Source of the DNA: Acidimicrobiia bacterium
GTDB lineage: Bacteria; Actinomycetota; Acidimicrobiia; IMCC26256; DASPTH01
Length of the DNA: 41,557 nucleotides
Direction: 5' to 3'
NCBI GenBank assembly: GCA_040880805.1
Contig: JBBDHW010000069.1
Location: 1-41,557 of the forward strand
Shown here: piece after piece, positions 1-9,334 of the stretch
Position numbering within the stretch: the first letter of the stretch is position 1
Layout: the number at the start of each line of letters is the position of its first letter
Notes under the pieces: generated by a model
Told to the model about the DNA's origin: nothing
The model's database searches: none
What the model saw: the letters and a program-made list of their open reading frames with translations, nothing else
Translations under genes and position numbers: made by a program

Positions 1-2391
1 CGCGTCAACCAACGACACCCGAGGCACCAACCGACCGTGAATCGGTGGATCGAGGTTTAGTGCCTCGAGAGCCTCGTGAGTGCCAACTTCAGCGAGACTA
101 AACAGCCGCGCCAGCGCGAGAAACTCCAAGCTTGGGAAATGCATGGCTATGTCAACACAAGCGCGAACGTGCTCTTCGTCGTGGAACCGGTATTGATTCT
201 CCTCCCTGGCGACATCGCCCGCTAGCACGTCCAGAAGTGCCTGCGCCTGGTCACTCGTACCGCGAGCAGCGAACACGCAGGCCGTCTTTGTCGCTTGCGT
301 AGTAAGCGCGCGCGTTGGCCCTTCTACGAGTTCTCCCGCACGACCTCGGGTCATGATGTCGAGCAGCCCGGTGAGTAGTTGTGCAGCGGTGTCGTCGGGG
401 ACGAGGTCGTGTTGCGCCGCAACAAGAGCCAGGGTCGTGACCTGTTGCCACCACGGGCTTAAATTCAGGTTCGCCACTGGCAGCGGACGGTCTCCAACTG
501 CGTCCGCAAGTTGGAGGAGCTTCTTCGTTTCGCCGGCCCACTGGTAGCACATCGCTGCGCGGTCCGGCTCGGCGTTGGCAGCGTAGAGATCGCCCAGCAT
601 TTCGACCGCCGCGTCCTCATCGACCCAGTCGCCGGTGACGATGCTGTCGGCGAGCCATCGGCGCGCGGACCGGATCGCGTCAACGGGCCGGTTGTCGAGC
701 GCGGCGCGACGCGCGTCCATCTCTGGATCACGTACGCGGCGGAGGATGCGGCCACTCGTCGCCTTCGGTAGCGCCTGCGCGAGCAAGTGCTCCTCGTCGA
801 TGTTTCCGCTCCATGGGCCGTACCTGATATGAACGGCGCGAATGGCGTAAAGCCATCCTGCGGCGTCGTCGGTACGGCCGTCATGGATTGCGCTCGCTAC
901 TGCCTGCCGCCAATGCTCGAGAGCATCGTCCGATGATCCGTCCATGGCATTGCGTCGGGCTTCGGTAGCGAGCACTAACGCGGCTTGCGACCGCGGCAGC
1001 CGCATCTGGCGCGCTTCGGCGAGCAGACGCCCGCGCTCTTCATTGTCATAGCTCGCGCCGATCATGCGCAGGCGCACTGCCAGGTCTTCGTTCGGGGGAG
1101 CCGGTCGTGGCATCTCAAGTTGGTCAAGCGCTGACGCGACTAGATCGCGAACGGCTCCAGCGCGATCAGATCCGCTGTCGGTCATGTCTTGGTCGAGGTC
1201 ATCGCTCGCCGTCGCCGCGACTCCGTCTGCCGCCGCAAGCTCGGCTAGGAGCAACACGAGCAAGGGTTGGTACTCGGGTACAGCAACACCATCTGGCGTG
1301 TTGGCCAGGAGGCGAAGCAATTCATTGTTGTGGCCGAACGGATGCTCTGCTGTGTAGACGGCGGCACTAATGAGTTCCGCGTGCGTTGTGGCGACGGGGC
1401 TCCGCTCCGCTACGACGTCCTCGGAGTCCGAGCGAATGAGGTCGTTCATCCTGTGGCTCAAGAGGCGCGCCTGGTGCAGGTCGCCCTCGTGCAGCGCTTG
1501 CGCGGCAAGCCGTGCATCAAGCGCACAAGCGTCGTCGACGTCATCCGCGGTCGCGAGCGCATCCAGCTGGCGGCGCCACATCACGTGAGCGTGCCCGCCG
1601 AACCCTTGCGCGGTCAGCCGCTCGCCAATCTGCCCGTACGCTGCAGCCGCGGCCACCGGATCTGTTGCTTCCAAGCGTTCGGCTTCGACGACATCTCGAT
1701 CGAGCCCATCGACACCGAGCGGGCTAAGCAGAACCTGGTCCGCTACACGAGTCCACTCCGGTGGCGGAGCAGCAACCCCGGGAAGTGGCGCGCCCGTGCA
1801 GAACGCTTCGGCTGTCTCCCGTGTCCAGAAGCGCGCGACGATGTCCGCCCGTTCGCGAAGAACATCGTTCAGCTCATCTGGTCCCCAGAGGTCGAGCTCG
1901 AATTCGTCCGAGTACTCGTCTTGTAGGGCCGCGAGCTCGTCTAAGACCTGCGTGGTCCGCGCTGCGTGGTTGCTGACCGCCACGATGAACTGCAGAGCAT
2001 TAAACGGCCGGCGCCCCGACGCGAACTTCTCCACGGCTGCACGGAGCGATGCGGCTCCGAACGTCGCGACATGCTTGCACTGCACGACCGTGTAGCCGCC
2101 GCCGGGCCGCCTTCCGGCGAGGTCGATACCGAACTGGGCTTGCCCCGGCATGCCATACCGGCGAAAGCGCATCTGATTCAACCCCAACACATAGCGAGAT
2201 ATCGCCGCCACCAACTGCTCGAACGCTTCCCAGCCGATATCGAGCCGCAGGTCGCCCCCGGCTGGGACGTTGCCTGGACCGAGCGAAGCGACCGGCCCGG
2301 CCAGCACAGGATCTTCCGACACGGCCTGCCACCCCGATGCGCGGCCGCCATCGTCACCGCCGTCTTGTGCGGGCGCGACTCCAGAAGTCAC
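1..2391 (-). CDS. PD-(D/E)XK nuclease-like protein with TPR-like helical body (partial, C-terminus outside window)
   Basis: An open frame runs without a stop from about 2391 to base 1 and continues beyond the window, giving about 797 codons. The frame is first closed upstream by a TAG near 2424. GTG 2391 is chosen because a GGAGG lies 11 nt upstream; GTG 2409 is an alternative. The first 40 residues are low in complexity. Then come a helix WEAFEQLVAAI and the pair GIDLAG / VVQCKH, the D...QxK pattern of Mrr-like PD-(D/E)XK restriction enzymes, followed by LWGPDELNDVL and ARFWTRETAEAF, segments usual after such nuclease domains in NACHT/STAND defence proteins. No Walker A motif follows. The rest is Ala/Leu-rich helical sequence with TPR-like hairpins (for example DPVAAAAAYGQIGERL). 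A role as a defence effector or sensor is inference. Confidence 0.8.
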   Translation of the reverse strand, partial: MTSGVAPAQDGGDDGGRASGWQAVSEDPVLAGPVASLGPGNVPAGGDLRLDIGWEAFEQLVAAISRYVLGLNQMRFRRYGMPGQAQFGIDLAGRRPGGGYTVVQCKHVATFGAASLRAAVEKFASGRRPFNALQFIVAVSNHAARTTQVLDELAALQDEYSDEFELDLWGPDELNDVLRERADIVARFWTRETAEAFCTGAPLPGVAAPPPEWTRVADQVLLSPLGVDGLDRDVVEAERLEATDPVAAAAAYGQIGERLTAQGFGGHAHVMWRRQLDALATADDVDDACALDARLAAQALHEGDLHQARLLSHRMNDLIRSDSEDVVAERSPVATTHAELISAAVYTAEHPFGHNNELLRLLANTPDGVAVPEYQPLLVLLLAELAAADGVAATASDDLDQDMTDSGSDRAGAVRDLVASALDQLEMPRPAPPNEDLAVRLRMIGASYDNEERGRLLAEARQMRLPRSQAALVLATEARRNAMDGSSDDALEHWRQAVASAIHDGRTDDAAGWLYAIRAVHIRYGPWSGNIDEEHLLAQALPKATSGRILRRVRDPEMDARRAALDNRPVDAIRSARRWLADSIVTGDWVDEDAAVEMLGDLYAANAEPDRAAMCYQWAGETKKLLQLADAVGDRPLPVANLNLSPWWQQVTTLALVAAQHDLVPDDTAAQLLTGLLDIMTRGRAGELVEGPTRALTTQATKTACVFAARGTSDQAQALLDVLAGDVAREENQYRFHDEEHVRACVDIAMHFPSLEFLALARLFSLAEVGTHEALEALNLDPPIHGRLVPRVSLVDA

Positions 2392-2615
2392 GCAACCATT
2401 GTCCTCCACCGTGGCCGTTGAAGACGATTCCTATCCGGAACCGGTACCCTCGTCCGCCCACGTCGATCGATCGCGCCATAACACGCGCTCAAGATCGCGG
2501 CCGCCGACCGGTCGCCCGACGCGACAGATCGGCAGTGCGTCCAGGAGTTTGGACGCCATGACAACGAGGAGGTTGTTGTGACGTAACCGAGCGACAAGCT
2601 CAGGTCAGCCAGCCG
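2392..2615. other. Intergenic region with stem-loops before the intron insertion
   Basis: No gene is seen. An inverted repeat at 2537-2556 (GCGTCCA / TGGACGC, six-base loop) is followed at 2561-2579 by a second weak stem (ACAAC / GTTGT). Bacterial group II introns often insert next to terminator-like stem-loops, and this pair lies 36-80 bp before the proposed intron 5' end. The region also holds the promoter of the leftward nuclease-TPR gene; no confident -35/-10 pair was seen. Confidence 0.4.
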
Positions 2616-3396
2616 GTGTGAGTCCGGTCCGGGGAGACGCCAGGGTCCCTGGTAGCTGGCTCCCGGCGTCGAGAGAGATCTCGCCGTCGAAGCGGAGCGA
2701 CAACACCTCGTTGAGGGGGTGGCGACTGGCCAGTCCGCAGCATGAAGCGAAGCCTGCAACGTCGTCATGGCGCACCCGCACGTTGTGTGCGGGACAAGAG
2801 GGAGCCGAGCCTGTTGCCGATGGGCGAAGGCCATGGAAGACGCTTTTGGTCCTGGAGCGAGCGTCGATGAACCCTCCGGCGTAAGGGGGCGTGGAATGGT
2901 CAGAAGGTTGTCCTGGGAACTGGAGAGGCCCTCCTCGGCCCCGGGCTGCGGGCCCGGGAAGCATGCGTGTCTATAACCGGTGATCCCGGGAAGTGACAGG
3001 CGGCCGAGAGGGAGTCGGAGGGGGTCGTAGGTGCGCCGGGATAAACCGGCATGGAGGAGGAGATGGAAGAGCTCTACGTCGAAGGGGTAGCGACCCACGA
3101 TGACCCCGAACCGTGCGTTGGCGTTCGCGAGGGCGTTGGCGAAGCGTCGGTAGGGGCACGTGCAGGCCGGGCTATTGAGCCGCGTAATCACGGAGTTCGG
3201 GGTGCCGACGTGGTCTACGGAAACGGAAGGCAACACTGCCAGCAGCGTTATCGCGAGTTGTTGGTGGGCCCCGCGCGGTCAGAGAACCAGGGCATGTACG
3301 GAACCTCCATGCGCGAGAACCGGGAGGTCCCGCGCTTGCCCGTCGGGTTGATCACCGGGCGGGCCGCTCAGGAAAGGCTGAGGCCGCACGCCTGAG

Positions 3397-4887
3397 ATGT
3401 ACGAGCGCGGGAAGTCAGACAACTCTGTAGTACCTGCGAAGCCGCCGAACAAGGCCGGGGGACCGGTTGCGGAGGTGGTGGAGGGAAGGGGGTTGGCCAA
3501 GGGGAACACGGACAGTTCGACACGCCCCGGACGCAGCGCCGGGTCTGGCGTGTCAAGCGGGCTGGATCGTGTGCGCGAAGTAGCACGCAAGGACAAAGAA
3601 GCACGGTTCACTGCACTGCTGCACCACGTCGATCTGTCTCGGCTCTGGGCGGCCTACGCGGCGATCAACCCGAAGGCTGCATCAGGTGTCGATCAGGTGA
3701 CGTGGGACGCCTACGGGCAGAACCTTCGAGCCAACCTCGAAGACCTGCTCGGCCGTGTCCACAGCGGTGCGTACCGGGCGAGCCCTTCTCGGAGGGTGTA
3801 CATCCCGAAACCGGACGGGCAACAACGCCCGCTCGGTATCGCCACGTTGGAGGACAAGATCGTCCAGCGGGCGGTGGTCGAGGTGCTCAACGCCATCTAC
3901 GAGGTGGACTTTGTCGGCTTCTCCTACGGGTTCCGGCCGGGGCGCGGCCCGCATGACGCGTTGGATGCGCTCGCGGTTGGGATCACGGAGAGAAAGGTGA
4001 ACTGGATACTCGACGCTGATGTCAGCGACTTCTTCTCCAAGCTTGATCAGGCCTGGCTGATGAGGTTCCTCGAGCATCGCATTGCGGACAAGCGAGTCCT
4101 GCGGCTCATCCGGAAATGGCTGGCTGCAGGGGTCGTCGAGGACGGCAATTGGTCGGAGACGATCGAGGGGTCACCGCAGGGGGCATCGGTTTCGCCGTTG
4201 CTCGCGAACGTGTACCTCCACTATGTCTTCGATCGCTGGGTCCGACAGTGGAGACGAAGGCACGCCCGGGGCGACATCGTCGTCACCCGCGTCGCCGACG
4301 ACTTCGTGGTCGGGTTCCAGCATCTCGGTGACGCAAAACGGTTCCTCCACGATCTTCGCGAGCGGTTCGCGAAGTTCAACCTGGAGCTGCACCCGGACAA
4401 GACCCGCCTGATCGAGTTCGGCCGCTTCGCGGCGTCGAACCGGCGAGAGCACGGTCTTCCGAAACCGGAGACGTTCGATTTCTTGGGCTTCACGCATATT
4501 TGCGGGAAGACGAAGGACGGGCGCTTCTGGCTCCGGCGCGTCACCATCAAGAAGAGGTTGCGGGCCAAGCTGAAGCAGGTGAAAGCCGAGCTTCGGCGAC
4601 GCCGGCACCTCCCCGTCCCCGATCAGGGGCGCTGGCTCGCGAGCGTGGTGCGAGGACATCTCGCCTACTACGCCGTACCAGGCAACATCGACGCGGTGTC
4701 GGCCTTCCGTGACGAGGTCAGACGGCACTGGCATGAAACGCTTCGGCGCCGAAGCCAGCGCAGCAGACTCACCTGGGAGCGCTATGGCCGGATCGCCAAT
4801 CGATGGCTACCCCCTGCCCGCATCGTGCATCCCCACCCCAGCATGCGCTTCGCTGCCAGGACCCAAGGCAGGAGCCCGGTGCGGTAG
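3397..4887 (+). CDS. ltrA: Group II intron reverse transcriptase/maturase (VADD active-site variant)
   Basis: This 496-aa protein promotes splicing and retrohoming of its intron. It begins at ATG 3397 and has the group II RT order: RT blocks with YIPKPDGQQRPLGI and FSYGFRPGR, the catalytic block near residues 296-305, LHPDKTRLIEFGR, a maturase X domain, and a C-terminus with LTWERYGRIANRWLPPARI. The odd feature is the catalytic box: residues 299-302 read VADD where group II RTs have YADD. Both catalytic aspartates (301, 302) remain. A Tyr to Val change beside them could alter nucleotide selection or fidelity; its effect here is unknown. No HNH endonuclease domain is seen. The last codons overlap domain V. 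Confidence 0.9.
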   Translation: MYERGKSDNSVVPAKPPNKAGGPVAEVVEGRGLAKGNTDSSTRPGRSAGSGVSSGLDRVREVARKDKEARFTALLHHVDLSRLWAAYAAINPKAASGVDQVTWDAYGQNLRANLEDLLGRVHSGAYRASPSRRVYIPKPDGQQRPLGIATLEDKIVQRAVVEVLNAIYEVDFVGFSYGFRPGRGPHDALDALAVGITERKVNWILDADVSDFFSKLDQAWLMRFLEHRIADKRVLRLIRKWLAAGVVEDGNWSETIEGSPQGASVSPLLANVYLHYVFDRWVRQWRRRHARGDIVVTRVADDFVVGFQHLGDAKRFLHDLRERFAKFNLELHPDKTRLIEFGRFAASNRREHGLPKPETFDFLGFTHICGKTKDGRFWLRRVTIKKRLRAKLKQVKAELRRRRHLPVPDQGRWLASVVRGHLAYYAVPGNIDAVSAFRDEVRRHWHETLRRRSQRSRLTWERYGRIANRWLPPARIVHPHPSMRFAARTQGRSPVR

Positions 4888-4905
4888 TTCCGCACGCCGG
4901 GATCT
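4872..4905 (+). ncRNA. Group II intron domain V (intron 1)
   Basis: This is a 34-nt hairpin with the catalytic AGC triad at 4873-4875, a GTGCGG / CCGCAC upper stem and a GCCCGG / CCGGGAT lower part with the usual two-base bulge region. It overlaps the RT stop codon, so selection on RNA structure and on the protein end coincide. Confidence 0.8.
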
Positions 4906-5030
4906 GTCCGGGGGGCCGCCCGCAAGGGCGGTCCCTACCGGGCTTAGTGGTGACGGTCGGGACAACACAACCCGGCCCGAGCGAAGGGCCCCTGGTTCAC
5001 CGGTGCACGTGAAGGAGTTGAGGGACTCTG

Positions 5031-6374
5031 ATGAGTGCCGAGCGATCGGCTAGGTCCGTCAGCGACACCGAGGGTGTCGATCGGGTTCGAGCGCTCCAAC
5101 GCGTGCTGTATCGCAGTGCCAAGCAGGATCCACGGCGACGTTTCCATGCCCTCTATGACAAGGTCGCTCGCAGCGACGTACTTGTCCGGGCCTGGGGTGA
5201 TGTCCGTGCCAACGCCGGGGCTCCGGGTGTTGATGGGATGACCATCGACGCGATCGTGGAGTCCGGGGTGGGGGAGTTCCTCGATGCACTCGCCGTGGAG
5301 TTGGGTGCCGAGAGGTATCGGCCCCAGCCGTTGCGGCGGGTGCATATCCCCAAGAGCGAGCCGGGTAAGACGCGGCCGCTCGGTATCCCCACGGTGCGCG
5401 ACCGGGTGGTGATGACCGCGGCGAAGATCGTCCTCGAGCCGTTGTTCGAGGCCGACTTTCGTCCGGTCAGTTTCGGGTTTCGCCCGAGACGTTCGGCTCA
5501 TATGGCCCTCGAGGTCATTCGGGTCGAGGCCAACCGGGGCGCGGAGTGGGTACTCGACGCTGACGTGTCGGACTGCTTCGGCTCGCTCGACCACGACGCT
5601 TTGATGGGCCAAGTGGCCCGACGGGTATCGGACCGGGCGATGTTGAAGTTGATCCGGGCGTGGCTGCGAGTCGGGGTGTTGGAGGACGGGGTGATCACCG
5701 ACAGTGGGTCGGGAACCCCGCAAGGTTCACCTATCTCTCCGCTGCTCGCCAACATCGCGCTGCACGTCGTCGACGTGGAGTGGGAACAAGCGAGCCAGCG
5801 GCTCGGTGTGCTTGTCCGTTACGCCGATGACTTCGTGGTGCTCTGTTCGACGCGCAGTCGCGCCGAAGAAGCACGACGGCGAGTGCGTGCGAGTCTTGGT
5901 CGACTCGGGTTGGTGTTACATCCCGACAAGACCACGATCGTGTGTCTCGCCGGCGGCGAACAGGGCTTCGACTTCTTGGGGTTCCATCATCGCAAGAAGG
6001 AATCCAAGAAGTATCCGGGTCGCTACTACTTACAGAAGTGGCCCTCGACGCGGGCCATGGCTTCCATCCGAGCCAAGATCCGCGACCGCACCGATCGGCG
6101 GTGGGTCGGACATGACATGGTCGACATTGTCGACGGACTCAACTCCGTGCTGCGCGGCTGGGGCGGCTACTTCCGTCACGGCAACTCGGCACGCAAGTTC
6201 GCCGTCATCGACAGCTACGCCCATGAACGACTCGCCATCCTGGCAAGCAACAAGCACGGACTCCGAGGCCGCAACTGGGTCAGCAGATACACCTACGGCT
6301 GGCTCAGCGACCTCGGGATCTATCGTCTCAGCGGCAACGTCCGACCATGGACGCCTGCGCATGCCTCGCGATGA
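5031..6374 (+). CDS. ltrA: Group II intron reverse transcriptase/maturase (second family, YADD)
   Basis: This 447-aa RT/maturase starts at ATG 5031 with an AAGGAG about 17 nt upstream. It has [29 protein letters not shown], a standard catalytic box [20 protein letters not shown] and the maturase-like [17 protein letters not shown]. It differs clearly from the RT at 3397: it lacks that protein's long N-terminus and has a different C-terminal end, so the two introns are not copies of one another. The frame is intact although the intron has lost its 5' RNA domains, so the protein could still act in trans on a related intron. That possibility is inference. Confidence 0.92.
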   Translation: MSAERSARSVSDTEGVDRVRALQRVLYRSAKQDPRRRFHALYDKVARSDVLVRAWGDVRANAGAPGVDGMTIDAIVESGVGEFLDALAVELGAERYRPQPLRRVHIPKSEPGKTRPLGIPTVRDRVVMTAAKIVLEPLFEADFRPVSFGFRPRRSAHMALEVIRVEANRGAEWVLDADVSDCFGSLDHDALMGQVARRVSDRAMLKLIRAWLRVGVLEDGVITDSGSGTPQGSPISPLLANIALHVVDVEWEQASQRLGVLVRYADDFVVLCSTRSRAEEARRRVRASLGRLGLVLHPDKTTIVCLAGGEQGFDFLGFHHRKKESKKYPGRYYLQKWPSTRAMASIRAKIRDRTDRRWVGHDMVDIVDGLNSVLRGWGGYFRHGNSARKFAVIDSYAHERLAILASNKHGLRGRNWVSRYTYGWLSDLGIYRLSGNVRPWTPAHASR

Positions 6375-6385
6375 ACGGTGTCCGA

Positions 6386-6419
6386 GAGCCGTGTGCGGGA
6401 GAACCGCATGCACGGTTCG
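6386..6419 (+). ncRNA. Group II intron domain V (intron 2)
   Basis: This is a 34-nt textbook domain V: GAGCCGTGTGCGG, loop GAGAA, then CCGCATGCACGGTTCG, with the AGC triad at 6387-6389. It starts 12 nt after the RT stop codon. Confidence 0.9.
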
Positions 6420-6619
6420 AAAGGGGGCCGCTGGCGAAGCTGCACCCACGGCGCGACGGAAACCATGCACCCACCGCGGAAACGCGTGGGACTGAGCCCG
6501 TCCGACCTACCGGCACGCAGACCAACCAGCGGCCTACCTCACCGTCGGAGTGTCATTGAGCAGCGCCCCGTAACAGTCGGATTCGAGCCCAGGTCTCGTT
6601 TGGGCCCCGGGCCGTCTGC

Positions 6620-9127
6620 TCATCCGATGTCGATTTCGATCCCGAGGTCGTGTTCGACGGCGAGTTGTTGGGCGGTGGTGCGTTCGAGCGCGCGTCGCAG
6701 GTCTTGCATCGGGTTGCGATCGATGAGGTGTCCGTGGTCGTGTTCGAGGACTGGCGATGCGACGGTGTAGAGGCGGTTCTCGTCGCGCCCGCGGGAGAGC
6801 GCGGTGTAGCCGGTCTCGCGGGTGAGTCGGTCGTCAGCGAGTACGTAGGCCCGATCGACGGTGAGGCCTTGTGCTTTGTGGATCGTGGTCGCGTAGGCGT
6901 GCACGACGGCGCGACTGTCGAGGTACGTCGCGGGCAGCGTGACGGCAATACCGTCGTCGGTTCCGACGGTGAGCGATCGACCTTCGGCATCGACCGAGAC
7001 CACGGTGCCGGTCGTGCCGTTGGTGACGCCGAGCCGGCGCGCGTTGCGCAAGGTCATGATGCGGTCGCCGGCCTGGAACGGTCGGTCTGCGATGTCGAAC
7101 ACGGGTCCGGTGAGAAGGCCCGCGTCGTTGAGGTTGCAACGCGCGAGGTAGTTGAGGGTGTGGACGTCTTTCCAGCGGCTCGCGAGCATCAGCGCGTGTG
7201 CGCCTTGTCGATGGGCAGCCGCGTAGTCGCGCGCGAGGTGCACTCTCGCGGCGCTGGCGGTGGGCGCCGAGGTGATCCGATCGTGTTCGAAGTAGGCGTC
7301 GAGAGCGGGCGCAGCGTGACCGTCGCGCAGTTCGGTGAGGGCAGTCCGTTCCCAGGCCGCGCGCTGACGTCGGTTGGTCTGGAGGTGGATACCTCCGAGG
7401 CTGTGGTCGAGCGCGGCGAGGAGTCCGCCGGCTTCGATCTCGGGGAGCTGCTTGGGGTCGCCGACGAGAACGATCTTGGCCTGTGCGCGCTGGGCCGCGT
7501 CGAGGAGGGACGCCAGGGTGCGGGTACCGGCCATCCCCGCCTCGTCGACGATCAACACCGCGTGGGCTGGTAAGCCGGCGGCTGCGATCTCTCGTGTCAG
7601 TGCTGCGATGGTGTGCGACGGGGTCCCGGTTGAGTTCTCGAGCTGGCGTGCGGCCTTGGCCGCGACTGCGCACCCGACAGTCTGGTAGCCGGCGGCGTCC
7701 CAGGCGGCGCGTGCCGCGGTCAACGCGGTGGTTTTGCCCGCGCCCGCGGGGGCGATGACGACCTCGACGCCGCGTCCTGTTTGGGTGAGCGCGCGCACCA
7801 TCTGCTGTTGCTCGTCGCTGAGGTGAGGATGATCGATCAGGGTGGCTTCGACGATGTAGGGGCCGACGACGGCTGTCCGTTCGTGGGCGCGGGCTTCGGC
7901 GTCGCCGAGGAGTCTCAGCTCGAGTGAGAAGAGTTCGGTAGTTGTGTAACGCGCGCCGAGGCTCGGTGCTTCCGTGCGGCGGCCGTCGTGTCGGCGCATC
8001 CGGACTGTCGCCGTGCCATCGAGTTCGAGGACGGAGCTTCGGGCCAGCGTTTGGTCTGCGGCCCGTTCGATCTCGGTGGTGGGAGCACCGTGGGGGAGCT
8101 GATTGCACCAGGCTTGGATCACGTCACGTCGGTCGAACGTCGATGCGCGCGCGGTCAGCCCGTCCGGGCCGAGGAGCTCGGTCTCGATTCCCTGCAGTGT
8201 TGTATCGGTGACGCCGGTCGAGCGCACTCTGCCCGTCAGTCTGCCGATGGCCGTTGCGTCGATGCCGTCGTCGGCGGCACTCTCCTGCCACTCGATGCGA
8301 CACGCGTCGAGGTCGACGTGCGGGTCTTTGGGCGCGCGGGTATCGAGTGTCGCGATCTGTGCGGCGCGCGCAGAGCTGAGGCCGAGCTCGTCGAGGCGGT
8401 CGAGCACGGCCTGACGGCGTTGTGAGAGGTGCTCGATGAGACTGCGCGGGATACCGGCGAGGTCGGCGATGCCGTTGTGGACGCTCTGCCACTCGACGCC
8501 GAGCCGGGCCGTGAGCTCGTAGCGCAGCTGGGCTTCGTAGAGATGACCCGCGGTCTTGGAGAGCCCGAAGAGATGGCGGCCATCGAGCGCACACCAACGG
8601 CTTTCCGGCCCGCGGGTCAGGTTGGCGACCAGGACGTGGGTGTGCAGGTGCGGATCGCCGGCCCGGCTGGTGCGATGCCGGAATCCGGCCGCGACAAACC
8701 CGTCACCGTTGAGCACGCGCGCACCGCCAGCGCCTCGTCGTACCGCGCAGGCGTTGCGTTCCAGCCAGTCGACTGCGCTCTCGACTGCGGCGTCGTGCGC
8801 GTCGCGGACCTGCGCCGCGATCGCATCGTCGGCGAGCGCGAAGACGATCGACACAGACTTCGGGGCCGAGAACGTGAGGTCGAATCCTGGTGTCCGGTTC
8901 TCCCGGGCCCGGTCGAGGCGGTCGCCGGTGCGCGGGTCGAGGCCTTCGAGCACCGCGTGAAGATCCTCAGCCTTGACTGACCCACCGAGCCCGAGGGTGA
9001 TCGCGTGTTGGCCGAACCAGCGTCCGGGCGCCTCGCCCGATCCGAGGTAGTAGTCCTCCCGCCCGGCGGCCACGCTCTCGAGGTAGTAGGCGGCGCGAGC
9101 CGGCCCGAGCACACCGATTCCCAGCAT
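6620..9127 (-). CDS. MobF-type (TrwC/TraI) conjugative relaxase-helicase
   Basis: This 835-aa protein would nick oriT and unwind the transferred strand in conjugation. The N-terminal relaxase domain has paired tyrosines at 14-15 and 26-27, a FDLTFSAPKSVSI segment and the metal-binding histidines DPHLHTH (160, 162, 164). The C-terminal half is a RecD-like helicase with Walker A APAGAGKT (about 457-464), Walker B VLIVDEAG (about 520) and the late motif YTALSRGRDENRLY. The length is shorter than TraI of F but usual for actinobacterial MobF proteins. ATG 9127 lies 10 nt after the upstream helix-turn-helix gene, so the two are probably co-transcribed. No type IV secretion or coupling genes are in the window; an oriT was not identified. 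Confidence 0.93.
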   Translation of the reverse strand: MLGIGVLGPARAAYYLESVAAGREDYYLGSGEAPGRWFGQHAITLGLGGSVKAEDLHAVLEGLDPRTGDRLDRARENRTPGFDLTFSAPKSVSIVFALADDAIAAQVRDAHDAAVESAVDWLERNACAVRRGAGGARVLNGDGFVAAGFRHRTSRAGDPHLHTHVLVANLTRGPESRWCALDGRHLFGLSKTAGHLYEAQLRYELTARLGVEWQSVHNGIADLAGIPRSLIEHLSQRRQAVLDRLDELGLSSARAAQIATLDTRAPKDPHVDLDACRIEWQESAADDGIDATAIGRLTGRVRSTGVTDTTLQGIETELLGPDGLTARASTFDRRDVIQAWCNQLPHGAPTTEIERAADQTLARSSVLELDGTATVRMRRHDGRRTEAPSLGARYTTTELFSLELRLLGDAEARAHERTAVVGPYIVEATLIDHPHLSDEQQQMVRALTQTGRGVEVVIAPAGAGKTTALTAARAAWDAAGYQTVGCAVAAKAARQLENSTGTPSHTIAALTREIAAAGLPAHAVLIVDEAGMAGTRTLASLLDAAQRAQAKIVLVGDPKQLPEIEAGGLLAALDHSLGGIHLQTNRRQRAAWERTALTELRDGHAAPALDAYFEHDRITSAPTASAARVHLARDYAAAHRQGAHALMLASRWKDVHTLNYLARCNLNDAGLLTGPVFDIADRPFQAGDRIMTLRNARRLGVTNGTTGTVVSVDAEGRSLTVGTDDGIAVTLPATYLDSRAVVHAYATTIHKAQGLTVDRAYVLADDRLTRETGYTALSRGRDENRLYTVASPVLEHDHGHLIDRNPMQDLRRALERTTAQQLAVEHDLGIEIDIG

Positions 9128-9136
9128 CGACGCGCC

Positions 9137-9334
9137 TCAGTCGGTCGTGCGGGAAGCCCGCGCCAGCACCTCGTCGATCGCGAAGCGCGGCACGACGATG
9201 CGCCTGCCGAGTCGCAACGCCGGGAGTTCGCCGCGGGCGACCAACTGATACGCAAACGCCCGCGAGATCCCCAGCCGCGCGGCCGCCTGTTCAACCGAAA
9301 AGACGAGCGGCGGTTCGGGGTCCAGGTGGATCAT
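9137..9334 (-). CDS. Excisionase-like helix-turn-helix protein
   Basis: This 65-aa protein belongs to the excisionase/AlpA-like MerR-type group. The core FSVEQAAARLGISRAFAYQL is a winged helix-turn-helix, followed by LPALRLGRRIVVPRFAIDEV, the usual wing and C-terminal part. ATG 9334 is favoured by an excellent AAGGAGG five bases upstream. It sits directly before the relaxase gene, a pairing common in actinobacterial integrative elements, where it would control excision or transcription. No integrase gene is adjacent; only a possible integrase relic is found 28 kb away. Confidence 0.85.
   Translation of the reverse strand: MIHLDPEPPLVFSVEQAAARLGISRAFAYQLVARGELPALRLGRRIVVPRFAIDEVLARASRTTD

Larger units (their letters stand above)
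2616..4946 (+). mobile_element. Complete group II intron with its RT/maturase
   Basis: The element starts with GTGTGAGTCC, matching the GUGYG 5' consensus, and carries about 780 nt of structured, non-coding-looking DNA (domains I-IV), an intron-encoded RT at 3397-4887, a 34-nt domain V at 4872-4905, and a domain VI hairpin at about 4910-4940 (CCGCCC, loop GCAA, GGGCGG, then CCTACC with a candidate branch-point A). Both boundaries are placed by consensus; the 3' end could be a few bases off. The 5' half resembles, from memory, the one typical of actinobacterial introns with this RT family, so RNA part and protein probably belong together. It is inserted between genes and interrupts no recognisable reading frame. 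Confidence 0.8.
4947..6516 (+). mobile_element. 5'-truncated group II intron with intact RT
   Basis: The element has an intact RT gene (5031-6374), a canonical domain V (6386-6419) and a candidate domain VI ending near 6516 (ACTGAGCCCGTCCGACCTAC region). Only about 85 nt lie between the end of intron 1 and its RT start, far too little for domains I-III (normally more than 400 nt). Without domain I it has no exon-binding sites and should not self-splice. Either it is a 5'-truncated insertion, or intron 1 landed in it and the upstream half was deleted. No domain I-like sequence is visible upstream of 2616, which argues against a simple nested twintron. Confidence 0.7.

Noticed and set aside
3051-3395. 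Open frame of 114 codons in the 5' part of intron 1
   Set aside because: Similar frames recur in this intron family because the ribozyme sequence is conserved; composition and lack of start signals indicate structured RNA, not a protein.
2616-6516. Nested twintron reading of the two introns
   Set aside because: The DNA upstream of 2616 shows no domain I-like sequence for the second intron, and the first intron's 5' part fits its own RT family.
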